DNA of 64,000 bases from Streptomyces sp. SirexAA-E (GTDB lineage: Bacteria > Actinomycetota > Actinomycetes > Streptomycetales > Streptomycetaceae). The stretch is taken from positions 4,774,001-4,838,000 of the forward strand of contig NC_015953.1 in the NCBI RefSeq assembly GCF_000177195.2, read 5' to 3'. Positions within the stretch are counted from its first letter, which is position 1, and the number at the start of each line of letters is the position of its first letter. Shown here in pieces: positions 56,901 to 64,000 of this stretch. Below the pieces are notes generated by a model, which was not told where the DNA came from, did no database searches, and worked only from the letters and a program-made list of their open reading frames with translations. The position numbers and the translations under genes were made by a program.

Positions 56901-57686
56901 ATGGGCAACCCGGAGGACGCACGGATCCCCGAGGGCGCGGAGATTCCCGAGGGCGCGGTGAAGCCCGAGGAACAGCGGCTGGGTCCGGTGCTGCGCCGCA
57001 GGGACCAGGTACAGCCGGGCACGACCGATCAGCGGCTGCTCGACTCCGAGGGCGACTCCGAGTGGGTGCACACCGATCCCTGGCGGGTCATGCGCATCCA
57101 GTCGGAGTTCGTCGAGGGCTTCGGCGCGCTCGCCGAACTGCCGAGCGCCATCAGCGTCTTCGGCTCGGCCCGCACCCCGGCCGGTTCGGCGGAGTACGAG
57201 GCGGGCGTCCGGATCGGCAAGGCACTGGTCGAGGCCGGCTTCGCGGTGATCACGGGCGGCGGGCCCGGGGCGATGGAGGCGGCGAACAAGGGCGCGCGCG
57301 AGGCCAAGGGAGTCTCCGTCGGGCTGGGCATCGAGCTGCCCTTCGAGTCGGGGCTGAACGCGCACGTCGACATCGGCGTCAACTTCCGTTACTTCTTCGT
57401 CCGCAAGACCATGTTCGTGAAGTACGCCCAGGGGTTCGTCGTCCTGCCGGGCGGCCTGGGCACGCTGGACGAGCTGTTCGAGGCGCTGACCCTGGTGCAG
57501 ACGGGCAAGGTGACGCGCTTCCCGATCGTGCTGTTCGGCTCGGCCTACTGGGGCGGGCTCGTGGACTGGCTGCGGGACACGGTGGTGGCCCAGGGCAAGG
57601 CGTCCGAGCGCGACCTGCTGCTCTTCCACGTCACGGACGACGTGGACGAGGCGGTGCGGCTGGTGACGAAGGAGGTCGGGCGGTAG
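56901..57686 (+). CDS. LOG/TIGR00730-family nucleotide-sugar hydrolase
   Basis: A 261-residue Rossmann-fold protein of the Lonely-Guy family, which cleaves ribose phosphate from nucleoside monophosphates (cytokinin-type or general). The motif PGGLGTLDELFEALT lies at about residues 183-197, and ITGGGPGAMEAANKGA at about 117-132. It has an acidic N-terminal tail (GNPEDARIPEGAEIPEGA, a duplicated PEGAEIPEGA-like unit). ATG 56901 follows GGAGGGAG. In M. tuberculosis the homologue Rv1205 makes cytokinin-like compounds. Confidence 0.9.
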   Translation: MGNPEDARIPEGAEIPEGAVKPEEQRLGPVLRRRDQVQPGTTDQRLLDSEGDSEWVHTDPWRVMRIQSEFVEGFGALAELPSAISVFGSARTPAGSAEYEAGVRIGKALVEAGFAVITGGGPGAMEAANKGAREAKGVSVGLGIELPFESGLNAHVDIGVNFRYFFVRKTMFVKYAQGFVVLPGGLGTLDELFEALTLVQTGKVTRFPIVLFGSAYWGGLVDWLRDTVVAQGKASERDLLLFHVTDDVDEAVRLVTKEVGR

Positions 57687-57763
57687 GTCCGCCCGAGGCC
57701 GGGCCGGAGCCCCCACGGACTCCGGCCCGTCCACCGCGTGAACGACGCCGCGGGGCAATACAC

Positions 57764-57944
57764 CTAGGGCTTGTTTCGAAAGTAGCGCCGTCCGCCCGGA
57801 GGGCGGGTCCGGCGGCGTCTGGTGCGTGCGATCGCAAGGCGGAGGGTCGCCCCGATACTGGATGTATCGGGGCGATCCCGACAACGCAGCGAGCGTGCGT
57901 GCCAGACGCCGCCGGACAGGCGGGACTTTCGAAACAAGCCCTAG
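57764..57944. repeat. 181-bp palindromic MITE-like element
   Basis: The ends are perfect 20-base inverted repeats beginning CTAGGGCTTG and continuing to AAAGT. The centre is a perfect 12-base stem-loop (57847-57858 with 57864-57875, loop TGGAT). The arms between are imperfectly complementary, and the left arm has about 14 extra bases. There is no open frame and no transposase. The last four bases, CTAG, hold the stop codon of the folP2-like gene. Fragments occur at 54131 and 1304. Confidence 0.88.
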
Positions 57945-58813
57945 GCCAGCCCGCGGCGGGCCACCGCCGGAGGCCGGTGGCCCGCGATGGACGCCACCAT
58001 CTCCAGCACCTGCCGGGTCTCCGCCACCTCGTGGACCCGGTAGACCTGGGCCCCCAGCCACGCCGACACCGCGGTCGTCGCGAGCGTCCCCAGGACCCGT
58101 TCCTTGACCGGCTTGTCGAGCGTCTCCCCGACGAAGTCCTTGTTGGACAGCGAGACCAGCACCGGCCACCCGGTGGCCGTCATCTCGTCCAGCCGGCGCG
58201 TCGCCTCCAGCGAGTGCCGGGTGTTCTTCCCGAAGTCGTGGCCCGGGTCGATCATGATCCCGTCCGGGCGGACGCCGAGCCCGACGGCCCGCTCGGCGAG
58301 GCCGACGGTCACCCGCAGGATGTCCGCCATCACGTCCTCGTACTCCACCCGGTGCGGCCTCGTACGCGGCCGTGCCCCGCCCGCGTGGGTGCAGACCAGC
58401 CCCGCCCCGTACCGCGCGGCCACCTCCGCGAGCCTGGGGTCCACCCCGCCCCACGCGTCGTTCAGCACGTCCGCCCCGGCCTCGCAGACGGCCTCGCCCA
58501 CGTCGTGCCGCCAGGTGTCCACGCTGATCACCACGTCCGGGTGGCGCCGGCGGACCTCGCGGACGAAGCCGACCGTGCGGCGCGCCTCCTCCTCGGCCGT
58601 CACCTCCTCGCCGGGGCCGGCCTTCACCCCGCCGATGTCGATGATCGCGGCGCCCTCCGCGACGGCCTGCTCGACCCGGGAGAGCGCGGGCTCGTCGCGG
58701 AACGTCGCGCCCTGGTCGTAGAAGGAGTCGGGCGTCCGGTTCACGATCGCCATGACCACCGGTTCCCGCGCGCCGAACTCCCGCCGCCCCAGCCTGAGCG
58801 CACCGCTTCGCAT
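57941..58813 (-). CDS. FolP2-like dihydropteroate synthase homologue
   Basis: A 290-residue TIM-barrel protein of the DHPS family. It differs from true DHPS at substrate loops: AIVNRTPDSFYDQG where NVTPDSF is usual, IDIGGVKAGPGEE instead of IGGESTRPG, and SLSNKDF instead of the SRKxF motif. These changes match the mycobacterial FolP2 type, whose DHPS activity is doubtful. ATG 58813 is chosen because GGAGGAA stands before it; an upstream ATG would place the ribosome site inside the gene. Its TAG stop lies in the end of the palindromic element. Confidence 0.88.
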   Translation of the reverse strand: MRSGALRLGRREFGAREPVVMAIVNRTPDSFYDQGATFRDEPALSRVEQAVAEGAAIIDIGGVKAGPGEEVTAEEEARRTVGFVREVRRRHPDVVISVDTWRHDVGEAVCEAGADVLNDAWGGVDPRLAEVAARYGAGLVCTHAGGARPRTRPHRVEYEDVMADILRVTVGLAERAVGLGVRPDGIMIDPGHDFGKNTRHSLEATRRLDEMTATGWPVLVSLSNKDFVGETLDKPVKERVLGTLATTAVSAWLGAQVYRVHEVAETRQVLEMVASIAGHRPPAVARRGLA

Positions 58814-59090
58814 GCCTGGTTCCTCCTCCATGGGTCGCCTGCGACCCTAAGGCCTCTCGTCCGGATCAAGCGGGCTCGCATGCCCTGGTGCCGCACATCG
58901 CCGCGTCGTCGTCGCACTTCCCCGGACTCCCGGCTCCGCGCGAGCAGGGCAGGCACCGATGCTCCGCCTCGCGATCCACGGCACCGGAACCCGCTCCCCG
59001 ATCCGGTCCGATCCGAACGAAAGACCTTAACTGTCAGTGGCGCATGGCACGATCTGACCCGGACGGGTTTCGGCTTCCGGGGAGATGCGC

Positions 59091-59495
59091 GTGTTCTGGT
59101 TCTTGCTGCTCACAATGGCCGTGGTGGTCGCGGCGGTGACGCTGGCGGTGGTCGGCGGGGGCGGCTCCGCGGTCCTGCAGGACGTCGAGCCCGAGCGGCT
59201 CACCGACCCGCTGCCGGCGAACCGCCCGGTCGGCCGGGCCGACATCGAGGCCCTGCGGCTGCCGATGACGGTGCGCGGCTACCGCATGACGGACGTGGAC
59301 GAGGCGCTGGGCCGGCTCGGCGCCGAGCTCGCCGAGCGGGACGCCCGGATCGCGGAGCTGGAGACGGCGCTCGCCGGGGCCCAGGCGACCGCTGCGGGCG
59401 GCCCCGACCTGTTCAAGCGGCCCGGGGAACCGCTGAACGGGCAGCCGCCGTCCGGCCAGGAGACCAGGCCGGCGGACGAGGAGGAGGGGCGATGA
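59091..59495 (+). CDS. Membrane-anchored DivIVA-domain protein
   Basis: A 134-residue protein. A membrane segment (about residues 2-23) is followed by a DivIVA-type motif LRLPMTVRGYRMTDVDEALGRL (about 52-73) and a short coiled coil (about 75-95), with a Pro/Gly-rich tail. It could mark curved or polar membrane. GTG 59091 is preferred to ATG 59085 because GGGGAG would touch the latter directly. Overlaps tag by ATGA. Confidence 0.82.
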   Translation: MFWFLLLTMAVVVAAVTLAVVGGGGSAVLQDVEPERLTDPLPANRPVGRADIEALRLPMTVRGYRMTDVDEALGRLGAELAERDARIAELETALAGAQATAAGGPDLFKRPGEPLNGQPPSGQETRPADEEEGR

Positions 59496-60073
59496 GCGCC
59501 GCCCTGCCCGCGGCCGACGGCCGCCCGCGCTGCCCGTGGGGTCTGTCCACCGAGGACTACCTCGTCTACCACGACACCGAGTGGGGCCGCCCCGTCCACG
59601 GCGACCAGGCCCTCTTCGAGCGGCTGTGCCTGGAGGCGTTCCAGTCCGGCCTCTCCTGGCTGACGATCCTGCGTCGGCGCGAGGGGTTCCGCCACGCGTT
59701 CGCCGGGTTCGACATCCCGGCGGTGGCCCGGTTCACGGACGCCGACCGGGAGCGCCTCCTCGCCGATCCGGGCATCATCCGCAACCGCGCGAAGATCGAC
59801 GCCACCCTGGCCAACGCCAAGGTGCTGGCCGACTGGGAGGAAGGGGAGCTGGACGCCCTCATCTGGTCGTACGCCCCCGATCCCGCCTCCCGTCCGGCCC
59901 CGCGCACCCTCGGCGACGTCCCGGCGGTCACCCCCGCATCCACGGCCCTGGCCAAGGAGCTCAAGAAGCGCTCCATCCGGTTCGTCGGACCCACCACCGC
60001 CTACGCCCTGATGCAGGCATGCGGTCTGGTCGACGACCACCTGGCCGACTGCGTGTCCCGGGGCGGGAGCTGA
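59492..60073 (+). CDS. tag: DNA-3-methyladenine glycosylase I
   Basis: A 193-residue base-excision repair enzyme of the Tag family. Conserved segments: RCPWGLSTEDYLVYHDTEWG (residues about 13-32), CLEAFQSGLSWLTILRRREGFRHAF (about 46-70) and VGPTTAYALMQACGLVDDH (about 165-183). The usual zinc Cys/His set seems incomplete at the C-terminus. Coupled to the DivIVA-domain gene by ATGA; the same pairing occurs in mycobacteria. Confidence 0.93.
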   Translation: MSAALPAADGRPRCPWGLSTEDYLVYHDTEWGRPVHGDQALFERLCLEAFQSGLSWLTILRRREGFRHAFAGFDIPAVARFTDADRERLLADPGIIRNRAKIDATLANAKVLADWEEGELDALIWSYAPDPASRPAPRTLGDVPAVTPASTALAKELKKRSIRFVGPTTAYALMQACGLVDDHLADCVSRGGS

Positions 60074-60082
60074 CCGCCGCCG

Positions 60083-60895
60083 CTACCGGCCGAGGTACGT
60101 CGGCGGCTGCTTGGCGAGGAACGCCTCGACCGCGATGGTGTGGTCCTCGGACGCGCCCGCCCGCGTCTGCAGTTCGTCCTCCTTCTCCAGCGTCTCGGCG
60201 AGGGTGTGACCCGCGCCGTAGGCCACGGACGCCTTGAGCGCCGCGTACGCCACCGTCGGCCCGTCGGCGAGGGCACGGGCCACCGCCAGCGCCTGGGCGG
60301 CCAGATCGGCGGCCGGGACGAGCTTGTTGACGAGACCCAGCTCGTACGCCTCCCGGGCCGGGACCGAGCGCGGGAAGAGCAGCAGGTCCGCGGCGCGGCT
60401 CGCACCGATCAGCCGGGGCAGCGTCCACGAGACGCCCGAGTCGGCGGTGAGTGCCACGCCCGCGAAGGACGTGTTGAAGGAGGCCGTGTCGGCGGCCACG
60501 CGGTAGTCCGCGGCCAGCGCGAAGCCGAAGCCCGCCCCCGCCGCCACCCCGTTGACGCCCGCGACCACGGGCTTGGCCATCTCGGTGATCGCGCGCACGA
60601 TCGGGTTGTAGTGCTCCTTGACGGTGCTCAGCGCGTTGCCACCCCCGTGCTCACGGGCCTCGGTGAGCTTGGACACGTGCTCCTTGAGGTCCTGGCCCAC
60701 GCAGAAGGCGCGCCCGGTGGCGGTGAGCAGTACCGCGCGTACGGCGGTGTCGTCCGCGACGGCCCGCAAGGCGTCGCGGAGCGCGACCTTGGCCGCCGTG
60801 TTCATGGCGTTCATCGCGTCGGGGCGGTTGAGCGTGATCGTCGCGAGCCCGTCGCTCACGTCCACGAGCACGGTGTCGGCCACGGTGTCGGACAT
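60083..60895 (-). CDS. Enoyl-CoA hydratase/isomerase family protein
   Basis: A 270-residue crotonase-fold enzyme. The oxyanion loops are GRAFCVGQDLKEH (about residues 65-77) and NGVAAGAGFGFALAADYRVA (about 119-138). The two catalytic Glu of classical hydratases are not both in place (GVALTADSGVSW instead), so isomerase or another crotonase activity is possible. It converges with tag, 9 bases apart. Confidence 0.9.
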   Translation of the reverse strand: MSDTVADTVLVDVSDGLATITLNRPDAMNAMNTAAKVALRDALRAVADDTAVRAVLLTATGRAFCVGQDLKEHVSKLTEAREHGGGNALSTVKEHYNPIVRAITEMAKPVVAGVNGVAAGAGFGFALAADYRVAADTASFNTSFAGVALTADSGVSWTLPRLIGASRAADLLLFPRSVPAREAYELGLVNKLVPAADLAAQALAVARALADGPTVAYAALKASVAYGAGHTLAETLEKEDELQTRAGASEDHTIAVEAFLAKQPPTYLGR

Positions 60896-61208
60896 TCCTG
60901 GGTCCCCTTAAGGCTCGGACTTCGTGCTGTCCAGGCAAGCATGGCCGACTCCGGCCGGACCGGAAATGTGACCCACGTCTAACAATTGGCCACCCGCTGA
61001 GGGGTGGCAGCGGCGCAGTATCGCAGCCGGATCGCCGAATTGGGTGGTTTTGAGAGAGCGCGTTGCGCAAGCGATGCCGACCGATGTTGGTCATCGGGGT
61101 CTTCGATGCGGGATAATGCGGAGGAAGCATTGTGTTCGACGCCGGTGAGGCAGCGCCTGTCATGGGGCCGCCGGTTGCGATGAGCTGGTTTCAGGAAGGG
61201 GAACGAGC
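60896..61208. other. Intergenic region between crotonase and DUF3117 genes
   Basis: No gene seen. It contains a small hairpin (GCCACCC/GGGGTGGC near 60989-61008) and GATAAT at 61112-61117, which may be the -10 box of the DUF3117 gene. Confidence 0.45.
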
Positions 61209-61376
61209 ATGGCGGCCATGAAGCCGCGGACGGGCGACGGCCCGCTCGAGGTGACAAAGGAGGGGCGGGGCATTGTCATGCGCGTTCCGCTCGAAGGCGG
61301 CGGTCGGCTTGTCGTCGAGCTGACTCCGGACGAGGCCGATGCACTCGGCGACGCCCTGAAGAAGGTCGTCGGCTGA
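61209..61376 (+). CDS. DUF3117 small protein
   Basis: A 55-residue soluble protein, MAAMKPRTGDGPLEVTKEGR at the start and ALGDALKKVVG at the end. The family is extremely conserved across actinobacteria (M. tuberculosis Rv1211) with no known function. The charged beta-rich centre (RGIVMRVPLEGGGRLVVEL) suggests a small binding domain. ATG 61209 follows GGAAGGGG. A strong terminator follows. Confidence 0.9.
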   Translation: MAAMKPRTGDGPLEVTKEGRGIVMRVPLEGGGRLVVELTPDEADALGDALKKVVG

Positions 61377-61397
61377 GCGGAAGAGGCGCCCACACTT

Positions 61398-61438
61398 CAC
61401 CCCTGCCCCGGCACGTCTCCCGTGCCGGGGCAGGGGTG
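61398..61438. terminator. Terminator after DUF3117
   Basis: A perfect 18-base stem (61398-61415 with 61421-61438) and TCTCC loop, between converging genes. Confidence 0.85.
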
Positions 61439-61526
61439 CGTCCGGGGCCGCGCGGAGGCCCCGGGCACGGGCTCGACCGGGGCGAGCCGCCCGCCGGGCG
61501 TCGGCCGGGGGCCGGGACGCGGGTGG

Positions 61527-62192
61527 TCAGCCGCGGCGGACCGCGCACAGCAGTCCGTCGCCCACCGGCAGCAGTGTGGCCATGAGCTCCTGGCTCTCCC
61601 GCACGGCCCGCAGCAGCTCGCGCAGGCGCAGCACCTCGGCCGGCTGTGCGGCGGAGTCGATCGTGCGGCCGTCCGCGAAGACGCCCTCGAAACAGACCAG
61701 GCCGCCGGGTCGCAGCAGGCGCAACGATTCAGCGAGACAGTCCATGCTCTCCAGCCGGTCGCCGTCGCAGAACACGAGGTCGTAACCGCCGTCCGCGAGC
61801 CGTGGCAGCACGTCGAGGGCGCGGCCGGGGATGAAGCGCGCCCGGTTGGTGGCGAAGCCGGCCGCCCGGAACGCCTCGCGCGCGAACTGCTGGCGCTCCG
61901 GCTCGGGGTCGACGGTGGTCAGCACACCGTCCGGCCGCATCCCCTGGAGCAGGTAGATGCCGGACACGCCCGTCCCGGTGCCGATCTCCGCCACGGCTTT
62001 GGCGTCGGCGGTGGCAGCGAGCAGGCGCAGCGCGGCGCCGGTGCCCGGGGACACCGAGCGGAGCCCCGACTCGTGGGCCCGGTCCCGGGCCCAGAGCAGA
62101 GCTTCGTCCTCGGCGACAAAGGCGTCGGCGAACGCCCAGCTCGTCTGCCGGTTGGCGGTAATGACCCTCTCCTGTCCCCGTAGTTGACGCAA
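61527..62192 (-). CDS. SAM-dependent O-methyltransferase
   Basis: A 221-residue class I methyltransferase of the methyltransf_3 (caffeoyl-CoA/COMT) type. The SAM site is AVAEIGTGTGVSGIYLLQGM (about residues 66-85), with the acidic TTVDPEPE and LVFCDGD motifs. The first 20 residues (QERVITANRQTSWAFADAF) are conserved. A TTG at 62192 is the likely start, with no good Shine-Dalgarno; the GGAGAGG just inside hints at a later start. It diverges from sigE as Rv1220c does in M. tuberculosis. Confidence 0.88.
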   Translation of the reverse strand: MRQLRGQERVITANRQTSWAFADAFVAEDEALLWARDRAHESGLRSVSPGTGAALRLLAATADAKAVAEIGTGTGVSGIYLLQGMRPDGVLTTVDPEPERQQFAREAFRAAGFATNRARFIPGRALDVLPRLADGGYDLVFCDGDRLESMDCLAESLRLLRPGGLVCFEGVFADGRTIDSAAQPAEVLRLRELLRAVRESQELMATLLPVGDGLLCAVRRG

Positions 62193-62369
62193 CGGTGACT
62201 GTATCCGCTGGAGCCGGGAACCCGCAGATGGGACCGGGCGTTAGGAAGAGGCAGGGGAAAACGCCGGGACCGGCCCCGTGGCCGGGCCCGGAATGTTCCC
62301 TTGCGCCCGGGGACACCCTGGGCCCCATCAGGGAATAAGGCTTATCCGGAGCTAACGGGCGAGGTGGCT

Positions 62370-63131
62370 ATGGTAGGGGCTCCACTGGACACCACCAGAG
62401 CCGATAGGGGAGGTGCGGCTGCGCCTGTGGATCGGGGAGGAGTGCTGCGGCGCTTTCTCAGGTCGGCGGGTGAGCCGAAATCCGTGACCGACATCGCTGA
62501 CCGTTCTTCCGACGTTTCCGCACCGACCGCGACCTTCGCCGCAGATGCGGAATCTCAGGCGTGGACCCCGCCCACATGGGAAGAGATCGTCAGCACGCAC
62601 AGCGGTCGCGTGTACCGCCTCGCCTACCGGCTGACGGGTAACCAGCACGACGCCGAGGACCTCACGCAGGAGGTCTTCGTCCGGGTCTTCCGGTCGCTGT
62701 CGACCTATACACCCGGCACCTTCGAGGGCTGGCTGCACCGGATCACGACCAATCTCTTCCTGGACATGGTCCGCCGCAAGCAGCGCATCCGCTTCGACTC
62801 GCTCGGCGACGACGCCGCCGAGCGGCTGCCGAGCCGCGAGCCGTCGCCCCAGCAGGTGTTCAACGACACACACTTCGACGCGGACGTCCAGCAGGCGCTG
62901 GACACCCTCGCGCCCGAATTCCGTGCCGCGGTCGTGCTCTGCGACATCGAGGGCCTGTCGTACGAGGAGATCGCCGCCACGCTCGGCGTGAAGCTCGGTA
63001 CCGTGCGCAGCCGTATCCACCGTGGCCGTTCCCACCTGCGCAAGGCGCTGAAGCACCGTTCGCCCGAGGCCCGTGCCGAGCAGCGGTCCCTGGCGGACGC
63101 GCTCGTGGCGGGGGAGGGCGGATCGGCGTGA
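62370..63131 (+). CDS. sigE: ECF RNA polymerase sigma factor, SigE (M. tuberculosis) type
   Basis: A 253-residue ECF sigma factor with an N-terminal extension of about 70 residues. Region 2 (about 78-145) has NQHDAEDLTQEVFVRVFRSL, and region 4 (about 180-235) has LSYEEIAATLGVKLGTVRSR. ATG 62370 follows GAGGTGG. It overlaps the anti-sigma gene by GTGA. The name follows the gene order (methyltransferase-sigE-rseA) in mycobacteria; it is not the S. coelicolor cell-wall SigE by context. Confidence 0.92.
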   Translation: MVGAPLDTTRADRGGAAAPVDRGGVLRRFLRSAGEPKSVTDIADRSSDVSAPTATFAADAESQAWTPPTWEEIVSTHSGRVYRLAYRLTGNQHDAEDLTQEVFVRVFRSLSTYTPGTFEGWLHRITTNLFLDMVRRKQRIRFDSLGDDAAERLPSREPSPQQVFNDTHFDADVQQALDTLAPEFRAAVVLCDIEGLSYEEIAATLGVKLGTVRSRIHRGRSHLRKALKHRSPEARAEQRSLADALVAGEGGSA

Positions 63132-64000
63132 GTCTCACAGGTCCGACACCCGCCGAGCAGCACCTGGGGGACAGGCTCGCCGCGCTCGTCGACGGTGAGC
63201 TCAAACACGACGCGCGCGAGCGCGTCCTGGCCCACCTGGCGACCTGTTCCCGGTGCAAGGCAGAGGCGGACGCGCAGCGGCGGCTGAAGAGCGCCTTCGC
63301 CACCGCCACCCCGCCACCCCCTTCCGAGGGGTTCCTGGCCCGTCTCCAGGGCCTGCCGGGGGGCCCCGGCGGCGACGGCGACGCCCCCGACGAACCCTTC
63401 GGCCGCGGCCGGCGCTTCGGCGAGGGTGTCTTCCCTGCGCCCCACCACCCCCGTGGGCACGCGCGGTCGACCGCGGGCCCCGCGCCGCTGGACGGTTTCG
63501 GGTACCTGCCGACGGCCCACGGTTCCACCGCGGTGCTGCCGGGCGGACGCGGGCGTTCCGCGTTCCCGGTGCACGAGGTGGGCCGCGAGGCGGACCGCTC
63601 CTCCCCCTGGCGCGGGCGCCGCTTCGCGTTCGCCGCCGCCAGTGCCGTGTCCCTGGCGGCCATCGCGCTCGGCGGCACGCTGCCGTTGGAGTACGGCTCC
63701 GACACGCCGCTCACCGCCGAGGGCGCCGGGAGCAGCGCCACCCCGCTCGACGCCGAGGCGCGGACGGACGGCGCCGGTTCCGCGGCCAGTCGCGGCGGCG
63801 GCGGCGCACTCGCCTTCGGGGACCGGCCCGCCCGGTCGCCCGCGTCGGCCCCGGCCGTCTCCGCGTCCGCCCGGCCCGTGCTCGCGTCGGCGCCGTCCCT
63901 GCTGCTCGGCACGGCCACGCTCGGCGGCCAGACCCTGGCTTATCCGGTGCTCAACGTGAGCGTGCCGCCGCTGATACGCCCGACCGACGCGGGCCCCCTG
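63128..64000 (+). CDS. Zinc anti-sigma factor (RseA-like), runs off the window
   Basis: At least 291 residues, open at the right edge. Residues about 5-45 form a ZAS domain with HLATCSRC (HxxxCxxC). A long Gly/Pro/His-rich linker follows, then a membrane segment at about 165-185 and an Ala/Ser-rich outer region. It should hold the sigma factor at the membrane until a signal releases it. GTG 63128 overlaps the sigma gene stop. The extracellular part is longer than in the mycobacterial protein as far as I recall. Confidence 0.88.
   Translation, partial: MSLTGPTPAEQHLGDRLAALVDGELKHDARERVLAHLATCSRCKAEADAQRRLKSAFATATPPPPSEGFLARLQGLPGGPGGDGDAPDEPFGRGRRFGEGVFPAPHHPRGHARSTAGPAPLDGFGYLPTAHGSTAVLPGGRGRSAFPVHEVGREADRSSPWRGRRFAFAAASAVSLAAIALGGTLPLEYGSDTPLTAEGAGSSATPLDAEARTDGAGSAASRGGGGALAFGDRPARSPASAPAVSASARPVLASAPSLLLGTATLGGQTLAYPVLNVSVPPLIRPTDAGPL

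Noticed and set aside
57764..57944. An insertion sequence
   Set aside because: Only 181 bases and no transposase frame; best described as a palindromic or MITE-like repeat.

Overview
The window is chromosomal DNA from a Streptomyces or a very close relative. It has very high GC with strong third-position G/C bias, many GTG and some TTG starts, Shine-Dalgarno sites such as GGAGG, a mycothiol gene (mshB), several SpoIIE/RsbW-type regulators, a PspA gene and a GH55 beta-1,3-glucanase. I see 57 protein-coding genes, the last running off the right edge. I see no rRNA, tRNA, CRISPR array, transposase, prophage or secondary-metabolite cluster.

Layout. 0.3-3.6 kb: a GntR/UTRA regulator, an NCS1 permease whose Shine-Dalgarno lies in a hairpin and whose C-terminus carries eight cysteines, and a SPOR-like small protein. 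3.8-7.9 kb: Nudix hydrolase, an RsbW-like ATPase, a PAS-PAS-GAF-SpoIIE-ATPase protein and a VOC protein. 7.9-10.5 kb (minus): pspA and its usual TPM-protein partner, from which the TPM domain appears cleanly deleted. 10.6-17.3 kb: a beta-glucoside uptake and cleavage locus (GH1, two CUT1 permeases, binding protein, AXE1-like esterase, LacI regulator) with two matching putative operators. 17.5-20.0 kb: MarR-MFS-isochorismatase-fold operon. 20.2-24.8 kb: an orphan OppA-like lipoprotein (LpqW position) and typA. 25.1-37.2 kb: two complete oligopeptide ABC importers in tandem, with the same gene order and stretches of identical DNA. 37.4-42.5 kb: membrane protein, S9 peptidase, small membrane protein, mshB and DUF6113. 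42.6-48.4 kb: a VanW/peptidoglycan-binding-like membrane protein, then an ABC-2 exporter with a DesK/DesR-type two-component system. 48.4-52.5 kb: GH55 glucanase, SirB1-like protein, GNAT. 52.5-64 kb: fdxA, dapC, a small secreted protein, a transglycosylase-like protein, dapE, a LOG-family protein, a folP2-like DHPS, a DivIVA-domain protein, DNA-3-methyladenine glycosylase, enoyl-CoA hydratase, DUF3117, an O-methyltransferase, an ECF sigma factor of the SigE type and its zinc anti-sigma factor.

From typA rightwards the order matches, from memory, the Mycobacterium tuberculosis interval Rv1165 to Rv1222 (typA, lpqW, mshB, membrane protein, fdxC, dapC, dapE, LOG, folP2, DivIVA-like, tag, DUF3117, methyltransferase, sigE, rseA). 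It is therefore an old actinobacterial core block. The tandem transporters, the ABC/two-component cassette and GH55 are insertions into it.

The best leads for new biology are: a 181-bp palindromic non-coding element at 57764-57944 whose terminal CTAG forms the stop codon of the neighbouring gene, with related fragments elsewhere; the TPM-less partner of PspA; the NCS1 permease with its SD-sequestering hairpin and cysteine-rich tail; and the homogenised tandem transporter operons. I did not find a clearly new multi-gene system.
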